DNA from: Pseudomonas fortuita
Lineage (GTDB): Bacteria > Pseudomonadota > Gammaproteobacteria > Pseudomonadales > Pseudomonadaceae
NCBI RefSeq assembly: GCF_026898135.2
Contig: NZ_CP114035.2
Coordinates: 3,575,501 to 3,639,500 of the forward strand
DNA: 64,000 nt
Direction: 5' to 3'
Part shown: positions 25,459-35,316 of the stretch, piece by piece
Numbering within the stretch: the first letter of the stretch is position 1
Layout: each line of letters starts with the position of its first letter
Translations under genes and position numbers: made by a program
Notes under the pieces: model-generated
The model's database searches: none
The model's input: only the letters and a program-made list of their open reading frames with translations
Told to the model about the DNA's origin: nothing

Positions 25459-26469
25459 TCAGCTAGTCCTCATGAGCTGCTCTAGACCCAAACCCTCCTG
25501 GGGCAACCAGAAGCCCTCGCCCCACAGGGTATTCACTTCCTCAGCCAAGTCTGGCAGCCAAGCCGTCGCCAAACTTTCATAGCCGCTAGGAAGCATCACA
25601 AGCTCTCGCCGCCGCCCCACCTCGAGCAGCATCTGGAAGAAGACGCCCGGACTCAACTGTAGTTCGTGCAGTCGATTAAATTTCAGCGGAATGCTCAGTC
25701 CTTCGGGGTCAATGTCTCCAAAATATTCTGCTCGCTGGGCCTCTCGTTCGCGCATGACCTCAACCAGTGCTAATCCTGAGGCACAGATAGTGTTACCACT
25801 CCCGTAAACGATGGCGCTGTAGCGCTTAGCCTGCTCATTCCACTCCCCCAGGCTCCATAAAGTGTGGTGGTTTTCGACCACAAGCACGGGTAACCCAATG
25901 GCATCGGCTGGCCGATATGCAAGTGGATGCTCAACCCGCATTGCCCCGATAGCACTTAATGGCATGCGCCCGTTGAACAGCGCGCCATTGCGCGCCCGCG
26001 AATCCAGGAATTTCTCATCACCCAAGATATCGAGTGAACGCTCCCGAAGCGGCACCTGCATGAAGCGCCCCCGCCGCCGGATGAGCCATTCGTTGATCAT
26101 GAAGGCGGTCGCTTGCTCGCCTGGCGAAAGGTTCGGCCAGAAACCCATTTCAGGAAGCCAGGAAACAGCGCCGTAATCAATTGCTTGAGGACGCCTCTCC
26201 TCCCGAATCAGAGTCACCGCCTTTGGCATGGGGGGATTGCCCAGCTTCTCGAAGCTTGCTGGCCCGGGCAGGCGCAGAACTCCCTGTGTCTGCGCCAAAG
26301 CTAAAGCTGCAAGTAGCTGCTGATCCCTATCAGGCGTTGCGACCTGTTCCGGATACGCGTCCAACCAAAGAGTTCTCAGAGTCGTCAACGCGACGCGCTT
26401 GCCGGGCTGGAGGATGAGCTTATCGACGAAAAGGCTAAGCACCTGTACCGCCCAGACCAATAATGGCAA
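25459..26469 (-). CDS. JetD-like DUF2220 TOPRIM protein (Wadjet nuclease subunit), N-terminus chimeric
   Basis: 336 residues in the open frame from a TTG. The C-terminal half has the TOPRIM signature of JetD/DUF2220: E199 in VLVVENHHTLW, then the D252-x-D254 pair in YFGDIDPEGLSIPLKFNRL. In Wadjet systems JetD is the nuclease of an SMC-like complex that cuts plasmids. Here jetA, jetB and jetC are absent. The first dozen residues (LPLLVWAVQVLS) are out-of-frame sequence of the neighbouring ThiF fragment, so a deletion has joined the two. Real JetD-type sequence seems to begin about LFVDKLILQPGKR. Probably non-functional alone. Confidence 0.6.
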   Translation of the reverse strand: MPLLVWAVQVLSLFVDKLILQPGKRVALTTLRTLWLDAYPEQVATPDRDQQLLAALALAQTQGVLRLPGPASFEKLGNPPMPKAVTLIREERRPQAIDYGAVSWLPEMGFWPNLSPGEQATAFMINEWLIRRRGRFMQVPLRERSLDILGDEKFLDSRARNGALFNGRMPLSAIGAMRVEHPLAYRPADAIGLPVLVVENHHTLWSLGEWNEQAKRYSAIVYGSGNTICASGLALVEVMREREAQRAEYFGDIDPEGLSIPLKFNRLHELQLSPGVFFQMLLEVGRRRELVMLPSGYESLATAWLPDLAEEVNTLWGEGFWLPQEGLGLEQLMRTS

Positions 26470-27010
26470 TACGCAGTGAGCTAAACCTGGCGTTGAGCGC
26501 CGTGGTACCGTAACGCGCCGAAGCCGTATCTTCGTAATGGAACACGGAATCCGGTGACTCCGCCTCCACCACTTTATACGTCAGGGGTGTGACGTCGGGG
26601 TCCGCAGCCCGAGCCTCATTCCAGAGGATGCGGGTGTAATGCCAGACCTTGTCGTAAAAGCTTGCAAACCCATTGGTACCTTGCGGCTTGTTTGAAAAGG
26701 CAAAGTTCGCGACCAGGCTCGACGTCAAGGGTAATGTTCCAGCCGAGTACTCAATTGCGGTAATCCTGCCGCCATTGTGCTTGTGGGGGGATTCACCAAT
26801 GAAGTGCATGACATGAGTGCTCGGAGTCCCCACCACGTCAGGGCTGGGCTGATCGAGCGGACAGAAGAACGTACCGCGCTTCACCTCTCCTTGCGCGTTG
26901 AGGTAGGGAATGGAGTGCACGACCAAATGACCCTCGCGCACTTCCAGTTCGAACCCCTCATTGCGGAGGTCGAGGAGCGTTTGATTAAGACTTATCACTG
27001 ACCGAGACAT
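26435..27010 (-). pseudogene. Truncated DUF6791-ThiF (E1-like) protein of a bacterial ubiquitin-like system
   Basis: 191 residues from ATG 27010, which has AGAGGGG upstream. The N-terminal domain (ELEVREGHLVVHSIPYLNA, HVMHFIGESPHKHNGG, ANFAFSNKP) is that found before ThiF in multiubiquitin operons. It leads to the Rossmann ATP-binding motif IAIIGLGGTGA, where the frame ends. A complete enzyme would have 200 or more further residues with the adenylation site and cysteine. The 3' end joins JetD-like sequence. The start overlaps the end of the multiubiquitin pseudogene, as in intact operons. Confidence 0.75.
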
Positions 27011-27307
27011 AGAATTCCATCCCCTCTTTGACACGAACTTGTTGACCGTCTGCCACCGAACCCTCCGGTTGGTCGTGAGGGCCGTGGTCATAATCAATCG
27101 TGTAAACCGTCTACGGAGGATGCTGGCTACCAGGGAATGCCAGCTCAACCAATTGTTGGTAGGTCAGGTAGCGGGTGTGCACCACGCGAGGCTTGGCGTT
27201 GATGACGATAGTCGCCTTGAAGGGCATGACCACGAAGTGCTCAACGCCCGGTTTGGTCAGGTCGACGTAGTCCTTGTCACCGACCAGGATGTCGCGGCCA
27301 TGGTTGA
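26985..27307 (-). pseudogene. Multiubiquitin-domain protein remnant with internal amber stop
   Basis: Minus-strand frame reading DILVGDKDYVDLTKPGVEHF, then TIVINAKPRVVHTRYLTYQQ and LVELAFPG, then a TAG at 27111-27113, then in the same frame TVYTIDYDHGPHDQPEGSV and VRVKEGMEFYVSVSDKS with a stop at 26985. This is the last beta-grasp repeat of a multiubiquitin protein (PF14452-like) interrupted by one nonsense codon. The N-terminal part is missing: the frame begins against the stop of the GGDEF-EAL gene. Readthrough of the amber codon cannot be excluded. Confidence 0.7.
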
Positions 27308-29560
27308 TTAGACTGCTCCCAAAGCAGATGACATGAACAACTCGAATTCCTTCACCGGCACTGGTCGGGAGAAGTAATAGCCCTGAGCTTCGTCGCACCC
27401 CATACGACTCAATATGGGTAATACATTGTCGCTTTCCACACCCTCCGCGACGATCTGCAAATTGAGATTGTGCGCCAAGGTTACCATTGTGCCGACGATA
27501 GCTCTGTCATCGGCATTGTCGGCCAGATTCTGGACGAATGAGCGATCGATCTTCAGCCGATCAATCGTAAGATGTTTGAGGTAAGCCATGCTCGAATAGC
27601 CGGTACCGAAATCATCGATTGCCAACCGTACGCCCATAGCCTTCAACCGCCGGAAACAAGCGATCATCCTCTCGGTGTCCTCGATGAGAATCGACTCGGT
27701 GAGTTCTAGCTCCAATAAAGACGACTCTAAACCGGATGTGCTTAATGCCAGGGCGACACTATCGACATAATCGCCTTGTTTGAACTCAATAGCAGAGCAG
27801 TTCACCGCCACTATGAGTGTTCCAAGGCCCATGCGTTGCCAAGCCACGGCCTGTTCGCATGCAGTGGTAAGCAACCAACGCCCGATGGGCACGATTAATC
27901 CACTGGACTCCGCTTCAGCAATGAACTCCCCCGGGTATATCATTCCTCGAGAAGGGTGGCGCCAGCGCAATAATGCCTCTGCTCCGACTACCTCCCCGCT
28001 GTCTAGATTCACCTGCGGCTGGTAGTGCAGCTCGAACTCATCGTTGTGTAGTGCAACCCGCAACTCAACTTGCAGTTGTAGTGACTTCAGCGCTCGCTCT
28101 CCCATCGCTGGGGTGTAGAAGGTATGCCGGGCCCGACCGCATTTCTTTGCCTGATTCAGCGCAATGTCTGCAGCCTTGAATAAGTCGTCAAAGCTCGTCC
28201 CGTGATCAGGATGACAGGCAATACCAATGGAAGTCCGCACCTCCAACAAGCAGTTATGTACCAGCCAAGGCTCTCGCAGACGACTGTCAAGGTCGCGCAG
28301 CAACTGCTCCAACTGTTTTCTGGTCGTGGCTCTGACCAACATCAGATACTCATCTCCCCCCAAGCGGGCAGTAGTATCGATGCCCTGCAGACTTGTAAGA
28401 CGCTGCGCCAGTTCGCACAGCACCTGGTCTCCGGCCACATGACCGAGGGAATCATTGATGGTCTTGAAATTGTCCAGATCGAGGTACAGCAGGTGGAAAT
28501 CTTCTGCGTCGACAATGGCTTCTTCAATGCGCTCACTGATGCGATGCCGGTTCGGCAGCCCGGTCAGGGCATCGTGGTACGCCATAAATGCGAGGTCGGC
28601 TGTCGCTCGTGACTCACGCCGTTGCGCACGATGCAGACGACGGTCCAGAGAGATGATCACCAAAAAGAACACGGCGCTGAGCGCACAGGCCCAACCGAAG
28701 GTGTAGTGCCATTCCTTTCGGTAATCGTCGGTGGCAAGGCCGATAGTTAATGCCAGCGGATACTCGCCTATACGTTTAAAGCCATACAGGCGCTCAATGC
28801 CATCCAGCGGTGAACGCATATAGAAGTCACCGTCACGGCGTCCGCTCACATGCTGCTCGTCCAGGGCGACGCGTTCCTGAGGATCAAGAGGATTGGCCAG
28901 AGGGGGATCGCGCAGCACGCTTTCCGGCCGATCCACTCGACGTACACTGATGACGCCGTGGAGCCCGACGTCTACCTCGTGGAACAGTTCGAGCACCGTT
29001 GCCAAATTTAGCGACGTGGCGACCCAACCCTGCCTGCTTCCCAAGCGATCAAAGATAGGTATGGCGAAGTGCAGCCGCGGTTGATTAGGATCTTGCTCGA
29101 TCACCAGCGAGTCACCGTCTTGCGCTTGCCGAGCAAGCAGTGACCAGTATCGAAGTTGGTCGAAGGAAGGCGCGGCGGTGCCATCGAAGCTGCTAGCAAC
29201 CAGGCGCCCCTTTTCGTCGATCAGTTCGAAGGGCATCTGGCTTGGCAGGCTAGCCGCCTCTTCGTGAAAGCGCCTGATCAACGTGGCATCCAAACCGTGG
29301 TTACTTACCTCCCCGCCCGATAGCCGGGTAGCCAGAGTACGCAGATTGGCGTGTAGAGGTTGTAGCAAGCCAGAATCAAGCCGCGCCTCTAGTGCGAGCC
29401 CCAGATTGCGAACATCCAGCCGCGCCTGACGCTCTGTCTGTCGGTAAGCCACCACCAAGAGGGCTGCGAGCAGCACGAACAGACCGCAGCCGAATACCTT
29501 CCACAGATGTCCACGCCATGTTTGTAGTGCCGAGCGTGCGCTGTCACGGGTCGAAATCAT
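27308..29560 (-). CDS. Membrane-bound GGDEF-EAL cyclic-di-GMP protein
   Basis: 750 residues. Two membrane helices (about 22-40 and 288-304) enclose a periplasmic sensor of about 245 residues that looks like a Cache domain. Then come a GGDEF domain with GGDEY at 401-405 (Phe to Tyr) and an EAL domain with EAL at 528-530, ELTESILI, and IDDFGTGYSS. The EAL site looks complete, so phosphodiesterase activity is likely; cyclase activity is plausible since Tyr is tolerated at the last place. It starts four bases after the chemoreceptor gene in one operon. Its 3' end abuts the multiubiquitin remnant. Confidence 0.92.
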   Translation of the reverse strand: MISTRDSARSALQTWRGHLWKVFGCGLFVLLAALLVVAYRQTERQARLDVRNLGLALEARLDSGLLQPLHANLRTLATRLSGGEVSNHGLDATLIRRFHEEAASLPSQMPFELIDEKGRLVASSFDGTAAPSFDQLRYWSLLARQAQDGDSLVIEQDPNQPRLHFAIPIFDRLGSRQGWVATSLNLATVLELFHEVDVGLHGVISVRRVDRPESVLRDPPLANPLDPQERVALDEQHVSGRRDGDFYMRSPLDGIERLYGFKRIGEYPLALTIGLATDDYRKEWHYTFGWACALSAVFFLVIISLDRRLHRAQRRESRATADLAFMAYHDALTGLPNRHRISERIEEAIVDAEDFHLLYLDLDNFKTINDSLGHVAGDQVLCELAQRLTSLQGIDTTARLGGDEYLMLVRATTRKQLEQLLRDLDSRLREPWLVHNCLLEVRTSIGIACHPDHGTSFDDLFKAADIALNQAKKCGRARHTFYTPAMGERALKSLQLQVELRVALHNDEFELHYQPQVNLDSGEVVGAEALLRWRHPSRGMIYPGEFIAEAESSGLIVPIGRWLLTTACEQAVAWQRMGLGTLIVAVNCSAIEFKQGDYVDSVALALSTSGLESSLLELELTESILIEDTERMIACFRRLKAMGVRLAIDDFGTGYSSMAYLKHLTIDRLKIDRSFVQNLADNADDRAIVGTMVTLAHNLNLQIVAEGVESDNVLPILSRMGCDEAQGYYFSRPVPVKEFELFMSSALGAV

Positions 29561-29564
29561 GGGG

Positions 29565-31205
29565 TTACACCGAAAAACGCGAAATCATACCCTTGAGCTG
29601 GACCGCCAGTTGTGACAACTGCAGGCTTGCCACAGACGTCTGGGTCGCACTCGTGGCGCAATGGTTGGACAAGGTGCGGATGCTGACCAGGTTGCGGTCG
29701 AGCTCACGGGCCACGAGGGCCTGTTGTTCGGAGGCGCTGGCAATGACCAAATTGCGTTCGTTGATCATTGAAACGGCCTCCGTAGTTCGCTGTAACGAAC
29801 CGCTCACAGCCTGGGCCCTCTCAAGGGTCTGAGCCACTTGACCAACACTCATCTGCAAGGCCTCAACTGTGACGACTGTGCCCTGCTGGATCGCAGTGAT
29901 GATGCTCTCAATCTCCAGAGTTGAACTCTGCGTACGCTGAGCCAGTGAGCGAACCTCGTCGGCTACTACCGCGAAGCCTCTCCCCGCCTCTCCGGCGCGG
30001 GCTGCCTCGATCGCGGCGTTCAAGGCCAGTAGATTAGTCTGCTCGGCAATGCCACGGATGACCTCCATAACCATGCTGATGTCTCGTACCTGATCCGACA
30101 GTCCACTTGCCTGCCCGGAGGAACGCGTGATGCCCTCGGCTAGAACCTGAATCTGGTCAACGATGTTGGCGACCTGGCTGTGACCATTGCGCATCTCCTC
30201 GTCCGACTCGCGGGACAACTCGGAGGTGGAAACAGCATTGCCCGCCACCTCATCCACGGCGCTGCTCATCTGGGTGATCGCGGTCGCGGCCTGTTCGATT
30301 TCCTCGCTTTGCTGTTGAAGGCCTCGAGTACTCTCGTCCATCGCCGTGCTCATCTGCTCCGAGGCGGTGGCCAATTGACCGGCAGAGTCACTGATCAGGC
30401 CGATAGTTGTGCGCAGGCTATGTTGCATTTCCGCCATCGCATGCAGCAACTGCGCGGGCTCATCCTTGCCGGAGGGTACGATCGGCCTGTCTAGGTGACC
30501 GTCAGCGATGGCACGTGCCGCCTGCAGCGCGGTATGCAACGGCCTGACGATGCTGCGGGTGAGTAGCAACGCAAGCAGTACGGTGGCCGCAATCGAGGCA
30601 CACAAGGCAGAGGCGACGACCACGACCACTCGTTCGTACAGCGCTTGGGCCTGAGTGATGGCCTTCGCCCCCCCTGCTTGGTTCTGCGAAACAAGTGCGT
30701 CGATCTGTTCGCCGATCAGGCTCCCACTTTGTGCCAGGGCCGCATTGATTTCCGCCTGTTGCGAAGCATCTGGGGTGCCAACCTGCAAGAGCCGAAGCAA
30801 CCGGTCCAGATTGCCCACGTAATTTGCTAGCTCTACCTCTAGCATCTCGACCATTTGTTTCTCTAGCGCCGAAATCCCGCGGTTCTTGTATCGCGCTAGC
30901 TCTTCGGTCAGCCGCTGCCGGGCAGAGATGATCAAGTCTTCACTGCGAACCAAGGCCTGTGGATCAGATGTCGACCGAATGCGCACGCTCTCAATTCGCA
31001 TAACGGCAACCTGAGCACTGAAGGTTTGCAGGATGCTCATTCCCGACATCCAAGTATCATTCACATGTCGTGCTACTCGATTTAGCTCGGCCATGCGCGA
31101 CAAGCTGAAGATTCCAGTGAGCAGGAAGATTAGTGTGACCACCGCGAAGCCCAAGGCCGCACGCTTGCCTATCGTAAGATTGCTCAAAAGCACTGCGACC
31201 CCCAT
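29565..31205 (-). CDS. Methyl-accepting chemotaxis protein
   Basis: 546 residues. An N-terminal helix ([20 protein letters not shown]), a four-helix-bundle type periplasmic domain (about 35-190), a second helix ([22 protein letters not shown]), HAMP ([19 protein letters not shown]), and a long coiled signalling domain with the conserved tip [20 protein letters not shown]. It should report an unknown ligand to CheA/CheW. It lies upstream of the GGDEF-EAL gene and downstream of a receiver gene, all leftward, so chemotaxis and c-di-GMP output may share one input. Confidence 0.93.
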   Translation of the reverse strand: MGVAVLLSNLTIGKRAALGFAVVTLIFLLTGIFSLSRMAELNRVARHVNDTWMSGMSILQTFSAQVAVMRIESVRIRSTSDPQALVRSEDLIISARQRLTEELARYKNRGISALEKQMVEMLEVELANYVGNLDRLLRLLQVGTPDASQQAEINAALAQSGSLIGEQIDALVSQNQAGGAKAITQAQALYERVVVVVASALCASIAATVLLALLLTRSIVRPLHTALQAARAIADGHLDRPIVPSGKDEPAQLLHAMAEMQHSLRTTIGLISDSAGQLATASEQMSTAMDESTRGLQQQSEEIEQAATAITQMSSAVDEVAGNAVSTSELSRESDEEMRNGHSQVANIVDQIQVLAEGITRSSGQASGLSDQVRDISMVMEVIRGIAEQTNLLALNAAIEAARAGEAGRGFAVVADEVRSLAQRTQSSTLEIESIITAIQQGTVVTVEALQMSVGQVAQTLERAQAVSGSLQRTTEAVSMINERNLVIASASEQQALVARELDRNLVSIRTLSNHCATSATQTSVASLQLSQLAVQLKGMISRFSV

Positions 31206-31365
31206 CCAGATAAACCCAGGAGATACCTCTCCTACTCTTCTGCCGTGAGATAGCCAGATGCCATCTCCGGATGAGTCTCAATGATGGAGCAACGTCACGA
31301 TCACGCCTGCCACACCTTGGACGAGCCGGCGTCATATCATGGTGCTAACGACTCATACCTTGGTA

Positions 31366-31743
31366 TTAACGCCCGCGTCCAAGTCGGCCCGCCCGCTCGA
31401 TCAGGCTTACCAACGTGCGACCATCAAAGGGTTTGCCAAGGAACTCCAGAGCCCCGGCGGCCAGAGCCTGCTCACGCCAGCGAGCCTCAGGAAACGCGGT
31501 AATGAAAATTAGCGGCAGGCATACGCCCAAGGTCAGTAGCTGCTGTTGCAGCTCGAGCCCGGACAGCCCTGGCATCTGCACATCAAGGATTAGGCAATCG
31601 CAGGTGTGCAATGCTTGCGACGCCAGGAATTCAGTTGCCGACCCAAAGGTGTCAGCGCAATGGCCCATCGAACGGACCAGCCCATCGAGCGCCATCCTGA
31701 CGCTTTCATCGTCATCGACGATACAAATATGGTAGGGAGACAA
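31366..31743 (-). CDS. Stand-alone receiver-domain response regulator
   Basis: 125 residues, a single CheY-like domain. The acidic pocket is DDD (10-12), the phosphorylation site is D54 in CLILDVQMPG, and a Lys is present in LEFLGKPFDG. No output domain follows. It probably shares a kinase with the FixJ-type regulator 81 bases upstream, acting as phosphate sink or as a link to chemotaxis. The sequence style (FixJ-like receiver) matches that neighbour. Confidence 0.9.
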   Translation of the reverse strand: MSPYHICIVDDDESVRMALDGLVRSMGHCADTFGSATEFLASQALHTCDCLILDVQMPGLSGLELQQQLLTLGVCLPLIFITAFPEARWREQALAAGALEFLGKPFDGRTLVSLIERAGRLGRGR

Positions 31744-31824
31744 GACGTACTACCTGAAAAGCCAAAGACCGAGCTTTAGACTATGCTGCACTTGGCCTGC
31801 TGCAAATCATGCTCTGGTATGCCC

Positions 31825-32454
31825 CTAGGCTTGACCTTGTGCTTGCCATTGCACTGATAACGCTTGAGCCATGCGCACTAATTCGGCGAACGAGCCGGCG
31901 TTCATCTTGCGCATCGCACTGCCTCGATGAATCTTCACCGTGACCTCGCTAATCCCTAGCTCGGCTGCAATTTGCTTGTTCAACAGGCCAGTCGTGGCCA
32001 TGGCCATCACCTCCTGCTCACGTGTGCTTAGGCGGTTGTGGCGCTCACGCAACTCGATGATGCCTTCCTCGCTCACTCGGCGTTGACGATCATGCTCAAG
32101 AGCCTCTACTACAGCATCGAGTAGATCCTGATCGCGAAATGGTTTGGTGAGAAAGCCCAAGGCGCCGGCCTTCATGGCCCTGACGCTCATTGGGATATCC
32201 CCGTAGGCAGTCATCATGATTACTGGAATGTTCACCCGCAAATCGTCCATACGAGCTTGGAAGTCCAGGCCGCTAGCGCCTTTGAGGCGCACATCGAGAA
32301 TCAAACAACTAGGAACCTCCGGACGCGGAAACTGGAGGAACTCATTCGGCGAAGCGAAGGTTTTCACGGCCAGATCAACCGAACGCAGAAGCCCAACTAC
32401 GGCCTCGCACAGGTCGTGATCATCGTCCACCATGTAGATGCAGGTGTTTTTCAT
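31825..32454 (-). CDS. FixJ/NarL-type response regulator (LuxR helix-turn-helix)
   Basis: 209 residues. Receiver domain with D54 in CLILDVRLKGASGLDF and LTKPFRDQDLLDAV, then a LuxR-type DNA-binding domain (LSTREQEVMAMATTGLLNKQ, then IAAELGISEVTVKIHR). The start overlaps the stop of the kinase gene by four bases, so kinase and regulator are coupled. As in other FixL-FixJ pairs it should activate transcription when phosphorylated; the divergent bicupin gene and the operon itself are candidate targets. Confidence 0.94.
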   Translation of the reverse strand: MKNTCIYMVDDDHDLCEAVVGLLRSVDLAVKTFASPNEFLQFPRPEVPSCLILDVRLKGASGLDFQARMDDLRVNIPVIMMTAYGDIPMSVRAMKAGALGFLTKPFRDQDLLDAVVEALEHDRQRRVSEEGIIELRERHNRLSTREQEVMAMATTGLLNKQIAAELGISEVTVKIHRGSAMRKMNAGSFAELVRMAQALSVQWQAQGQA

Positions 32455-33866
32455 GCTATTACCTCCTCGCAGACTCTAGGCAGTACAAACGACAAGGTCG
32501 CGCCTTCTCCCGCTCGGCTGTCGGCCCAGATGCGACCGCCATGCACCTCGATGATTGAGCGGCAGATGGGCAGGCCAATACCGATCCCCTCATCCTTGGT
32601 GGTGAAGAATGCGTTGAACAACATGTCGAGGTGCTCTTCCTCTATACCTTTACCACTGTCTCTGACCGTGACCTGCACCTGCTGATCCTGCTCACAAACC
32701 TCGATGTACAAATGGCGAGCTGAGCCTTCACGCTCGTCGATAGCGTCGATGCCGTTAATCAACAGGTTGATCATGACCTGTTGCAGTTGAATCCGGTCAC
32801 CGCGTACCGTCAGACGACGGACCGGGCTTCGAAAGAGTTGTATCCGGCGATGCTGGATATCCCGCTCAAGGAGGGTCAGGGATTCGCTCACAACACTCTC
32901 TATATCCAGGCATTCATGCCGTGGCTCGGCCTTGCGGGTATGTTCGCGAATCCGCTGTATCACATCGCTCGCCCGTCGGGCATTGCTGGCCACCCTGCCA
33001 ATTGCCACGCGCGCTTCATGTGCGTCGGCACGGTCCAGCCAACGTTGGGCCGCTTCGGCATTGGTTACGATGGCAGCCAGTGACTGGTTAACTTCATGAG
33101 CTATTGAGGTGCCCAACTCGCCCAACATGCTGACTCGGCTTACGTGGGCCAGTTCAGCCTGGGAGCGATGTAGTGCGACCTCGGCTAGGCGCCGGTCGGT
33201 CACATCGTTGTTACTGGCCAGAATCGCCCTGGGATTGCCAAGTTGGTCTCGGTGTAGCGACCATCGGCTGAGGATTGTGACCTCTTTGCCGGCGCGTGTT
33301 GTCTCGATCAGTTCGCCTTCCCAAACACCTTTTTCCAACAGCTCGGCCTTGATTGCCTGCGGTGCCTGTGATGAACGACTGCAGAGCAAATCCCAGCAGT
33401 CTCGTCCGATTACTTCATCGGCGGTCCAGCCGTAGAGTGCCTCGGCACCGGAATTCCAACTGCGAATACGGCTGTCAAACGTACAGACGATAATCGCATC
33501 ATGGGTCTGCGACAGCAGTGCAAACTGCTCTCGTAAACGGTCGGTGACCTTCCGACTTTTCACGGCAAGCCAGCCAGCGACTGCAATGGCAACAAGGCTG
33601 ACTAGGCAGCGGGCCAAAGCCTCACTGAAGAACTGGTTGTGGTGCGAAAGCAGGAAAGCCGCCAACGTCAGGCAACTACAAATCGCTGCTAGCAGACGTA
33701 TGCCCCTCACCGAAAGACGGGTCGTGGCGATCATGATGACCAGTACGTAGAGGACGGCAACGGCGATCTCGAACGAAGTCAGAGTGTCGACAATGAAGAT
33801 CGCCAGGGTGATGAGGCAGATGAAGCGCAAAAGCAGATCGTTGAACGCGCCACGCTCTGGCGCCAT
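32451..33866 (-). CDS. PAS-domain sensor histidine kinase (FixL-like)
   Basis: 471 residues. An N-terminal region of about four membrane helices, then one PAS domain (SQTHDAIIVCTFDSRIRSWN, GWTADEVIG), a HisKA-type dimerisation helix with H257 in SIAHEVNQSLAA, and a HATPase domain (QQVMINLLINGIDAI, VRDSGKGIEE, GIGLPICRSIIEVHGG). The ATG at 33866 with AGGAG eight bases ahead is preferred over upstream GTG/ATG codons. It autophosphorylates and feeds the coupled FixJ-type regulator. The signal is unknown; no heme-PAS signature was confirmed. Confidence 0.9.
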   Translation of the reverse strand: MAPERGAFNDLLLRFICLITLAIFIVDTLTSFEIAVAVLYVLVIMIATTRLSVRGIRLLAAICSCLTLAAFLLSHHNQFFSEALARCLVSLVAIAVAGWLAVKSRKVTDRLREQFALLSQTHDAIIVCTFDSRIRSWNSGAEALYGWTADEVIGRDCWDLLCSRSSQAPQAIKAELLEKGVWEGELIETTRAGKEVTILSRWSLHRDQLGNPRAILASNNDVTDRRLAEVALHRSQAELAHVSRVSMLGELGTSIAHEVNQSLAAIVTNAEAAQRWLDRADAHEARVAIGRVASNARRASDVIQRIREHTRKAEPRHECLDIESVVSESLTLLERDIQHRRIQLFRSPVRRLTVRGDRIQLQQVMINLLINGIDAIDEREGSARHLYIEVCEQDQQVQVTVRDSGKGIEEEHLDMLFNAFFTTKDEGIGIGLPICRSIIEVHGGRIWADSRAGEGATLSFVLPRVCEEVIA

Positions 33867-34358
33867 TGCATCGATCTCCTGGCCAGGAAAGCCCTGCATA
33901 GACAAATCCACTAATGAAGAAGGGTAACGGCGACGTCGCTACGGAAACGAGTGATATCCGCGCTTTTACAGCAAAAAAAATCCGGATTGGTAACACCGGA
34001 ACTGGTATTCGTTTTTGCAGGTCCTCACAGCCCAAAGCTCAGTGCAATAGGATGAAGGTACAACCTTCGAAGATGGCGCATACATACTTGGGCTTGATCC
34101 TCACTGGTTCCGGGGGCTGACAAAGGCATACGGCGCTATAGCTGTTTTTGAATCCTTCGCCATCGAGCAAGAGCACGGCCTCGTCTGCATACGAAGGTGC
34201 CGTCCAATATGTGGGGGTGTCATTATCCAATGATGGTAAGGCTGTTCACATCCCCTACTGGCACAACACCTATGCTCTTTGGGGGCTTAATCCTCCTCCC
34301 CCACGTTTGTACAGTGACCTCGCACCACCGCTTTCATCGTTTATCAAGAGGTCATACC
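33867..34358. other. Divergent promoter region, kinase gene and bicupin gene
   Basis: About 490 bases between divergent genes. No coding frame with family similarity was found. It should contain the promoters for both directions and binding sites for the FixJ-type regulator; no specific site could be assigned. Confidence 0.45.
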
Positions 34359-35300
34359 GTGAACAAACCCCTGAACGAGCAGATCATCTCAGCACGTCCG
34401 AGCTACTTAGCCGAAGCCAAATTCTTCGAGTACAGCAAAGCTGCCAATCCCATTGGCGCGAAGCTGATCTCTCGGGTGCCGTACCATACGTTTCCGGCGT
34501 CCCTATGTCAGGAGGGCGAGTCTCGAGTCATACCACTGGACTTAAGCCAAGCACTGGGTTGCGAAGGACCTGCCACGGGGCCGGGGCTGTGCGCTAACTT
34601 CGTACGAGTACTTGCTGGCGACAGCTTGCGTCTAGCTCCTAACGCCACCTCGCAAGTGCTCTACGTCATCGAGGGTGAGGGTCGGTTGACCTATGACAAA
34701 TCCACCTTCGAGTGGCATAAAGGCTGCTTCGTTGCGCTGCCGGCCATGCATGCGAGCATCCTTCAGGCGTCTAGCGACAGCCGATTCTACTATGTGCACG
34801 ACGAACCGCTGCTTCGTTACCTGGGCGCCACACGCAGTGAGGACCGTTTTGCACCGACGCTGTATGCCAGCGAGGTCGCCAACGCCCACTTGCGCCAAGC
34901 CGCCGCCGACCCGCGGGCCAAGGACCGCAGCCGAGTCAGCATTCTGCTCGGTAATCGTAACTTCCCGCAAACTCGCACCGTCACCCACGTGCTTTGGGCG
35001 ATGTATGGCCTGGTCCCGGCTGGTGCCGTGCAGAAACCCCACCGACACCAGTCCCTCGCGCTGGACTTTATCGTCGACTGCCCGCCAGGTTGCTACAGTC
35101 TGGTCGGTACACAACTCGACGAAGCCGGTGAAATCGTTAACCCGACTCGGGTCGACTGGACCCCAGGCCTGGCTTTCGTCACCCCGCCCGGTTACTGGCA
35201 TGCCCACTACAATACTTCCGATCGTGAGGCGCTGCTGATCCCGATCCAGGACGCAGGGCTGCAGACCTGGTTGCGCGCCTTAGATATCCGTTTCAGTTGA
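34359..35300 (+). CDS. Bicupin protein, gentisate 1,2-dioxygenase-like
   Basis: 313 residues from GTG 34359, with AGAGGT upstream; the frame is open 54 codons further but without family character. Two cupin barrels are visible. The first has QVLYVIEGEGRLTYDKSTFE and HKGCFVALPAMHASIL. The second has PHRHQSLALDFIVDCPPGCY and PGLAFVTPPGYWHAHYN, where His residues could bind iron. The layout is that of gentisate or salicylate ring-cleaving dioxygenases, but no other ring-degradation gene is nearby, so the substrate is open. A binding role without catalysis is also possible. It is divergent from the histidine kinase gene. Confidence 0.65.
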   Translation: MNKPLNEQIISARPSYLAEAKFFEYSKAANPIGAKLISRVPYHTFPASLCQEGESRVIPLDLSQALGCEGPATGPGLCANFVRVLAGDSLRLAPNATSQVLYVIEGEGRLTYDKSTFEWHKGCFVALPAMHASILQASSDSRFYYVHDEPLLRYLGATRSEDRFAPTLYASEVANAHLRQAAADPRAKDRSRVSILLGNRNFPQTRTVTHVLWAMYGLVPAGAVQKPHRHQSLALDFIVDCPPGCYSLVGTQLDEAGEIVNPTRVDWTPGLAFVTPPGYWHAHYNTSDREALLIPIQDAGLQTWLRALDIRFS

Positions 35301-35316
35301 GTACTGTGGCCGGCAC

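Noticed and set aside
34259..34280. TGGCAC...TGC sequence resembling a sigma-54 promoter upstream of the bicupin gene
   Set aside because: The GG and GC elements are 12 bases apart instead of 10.
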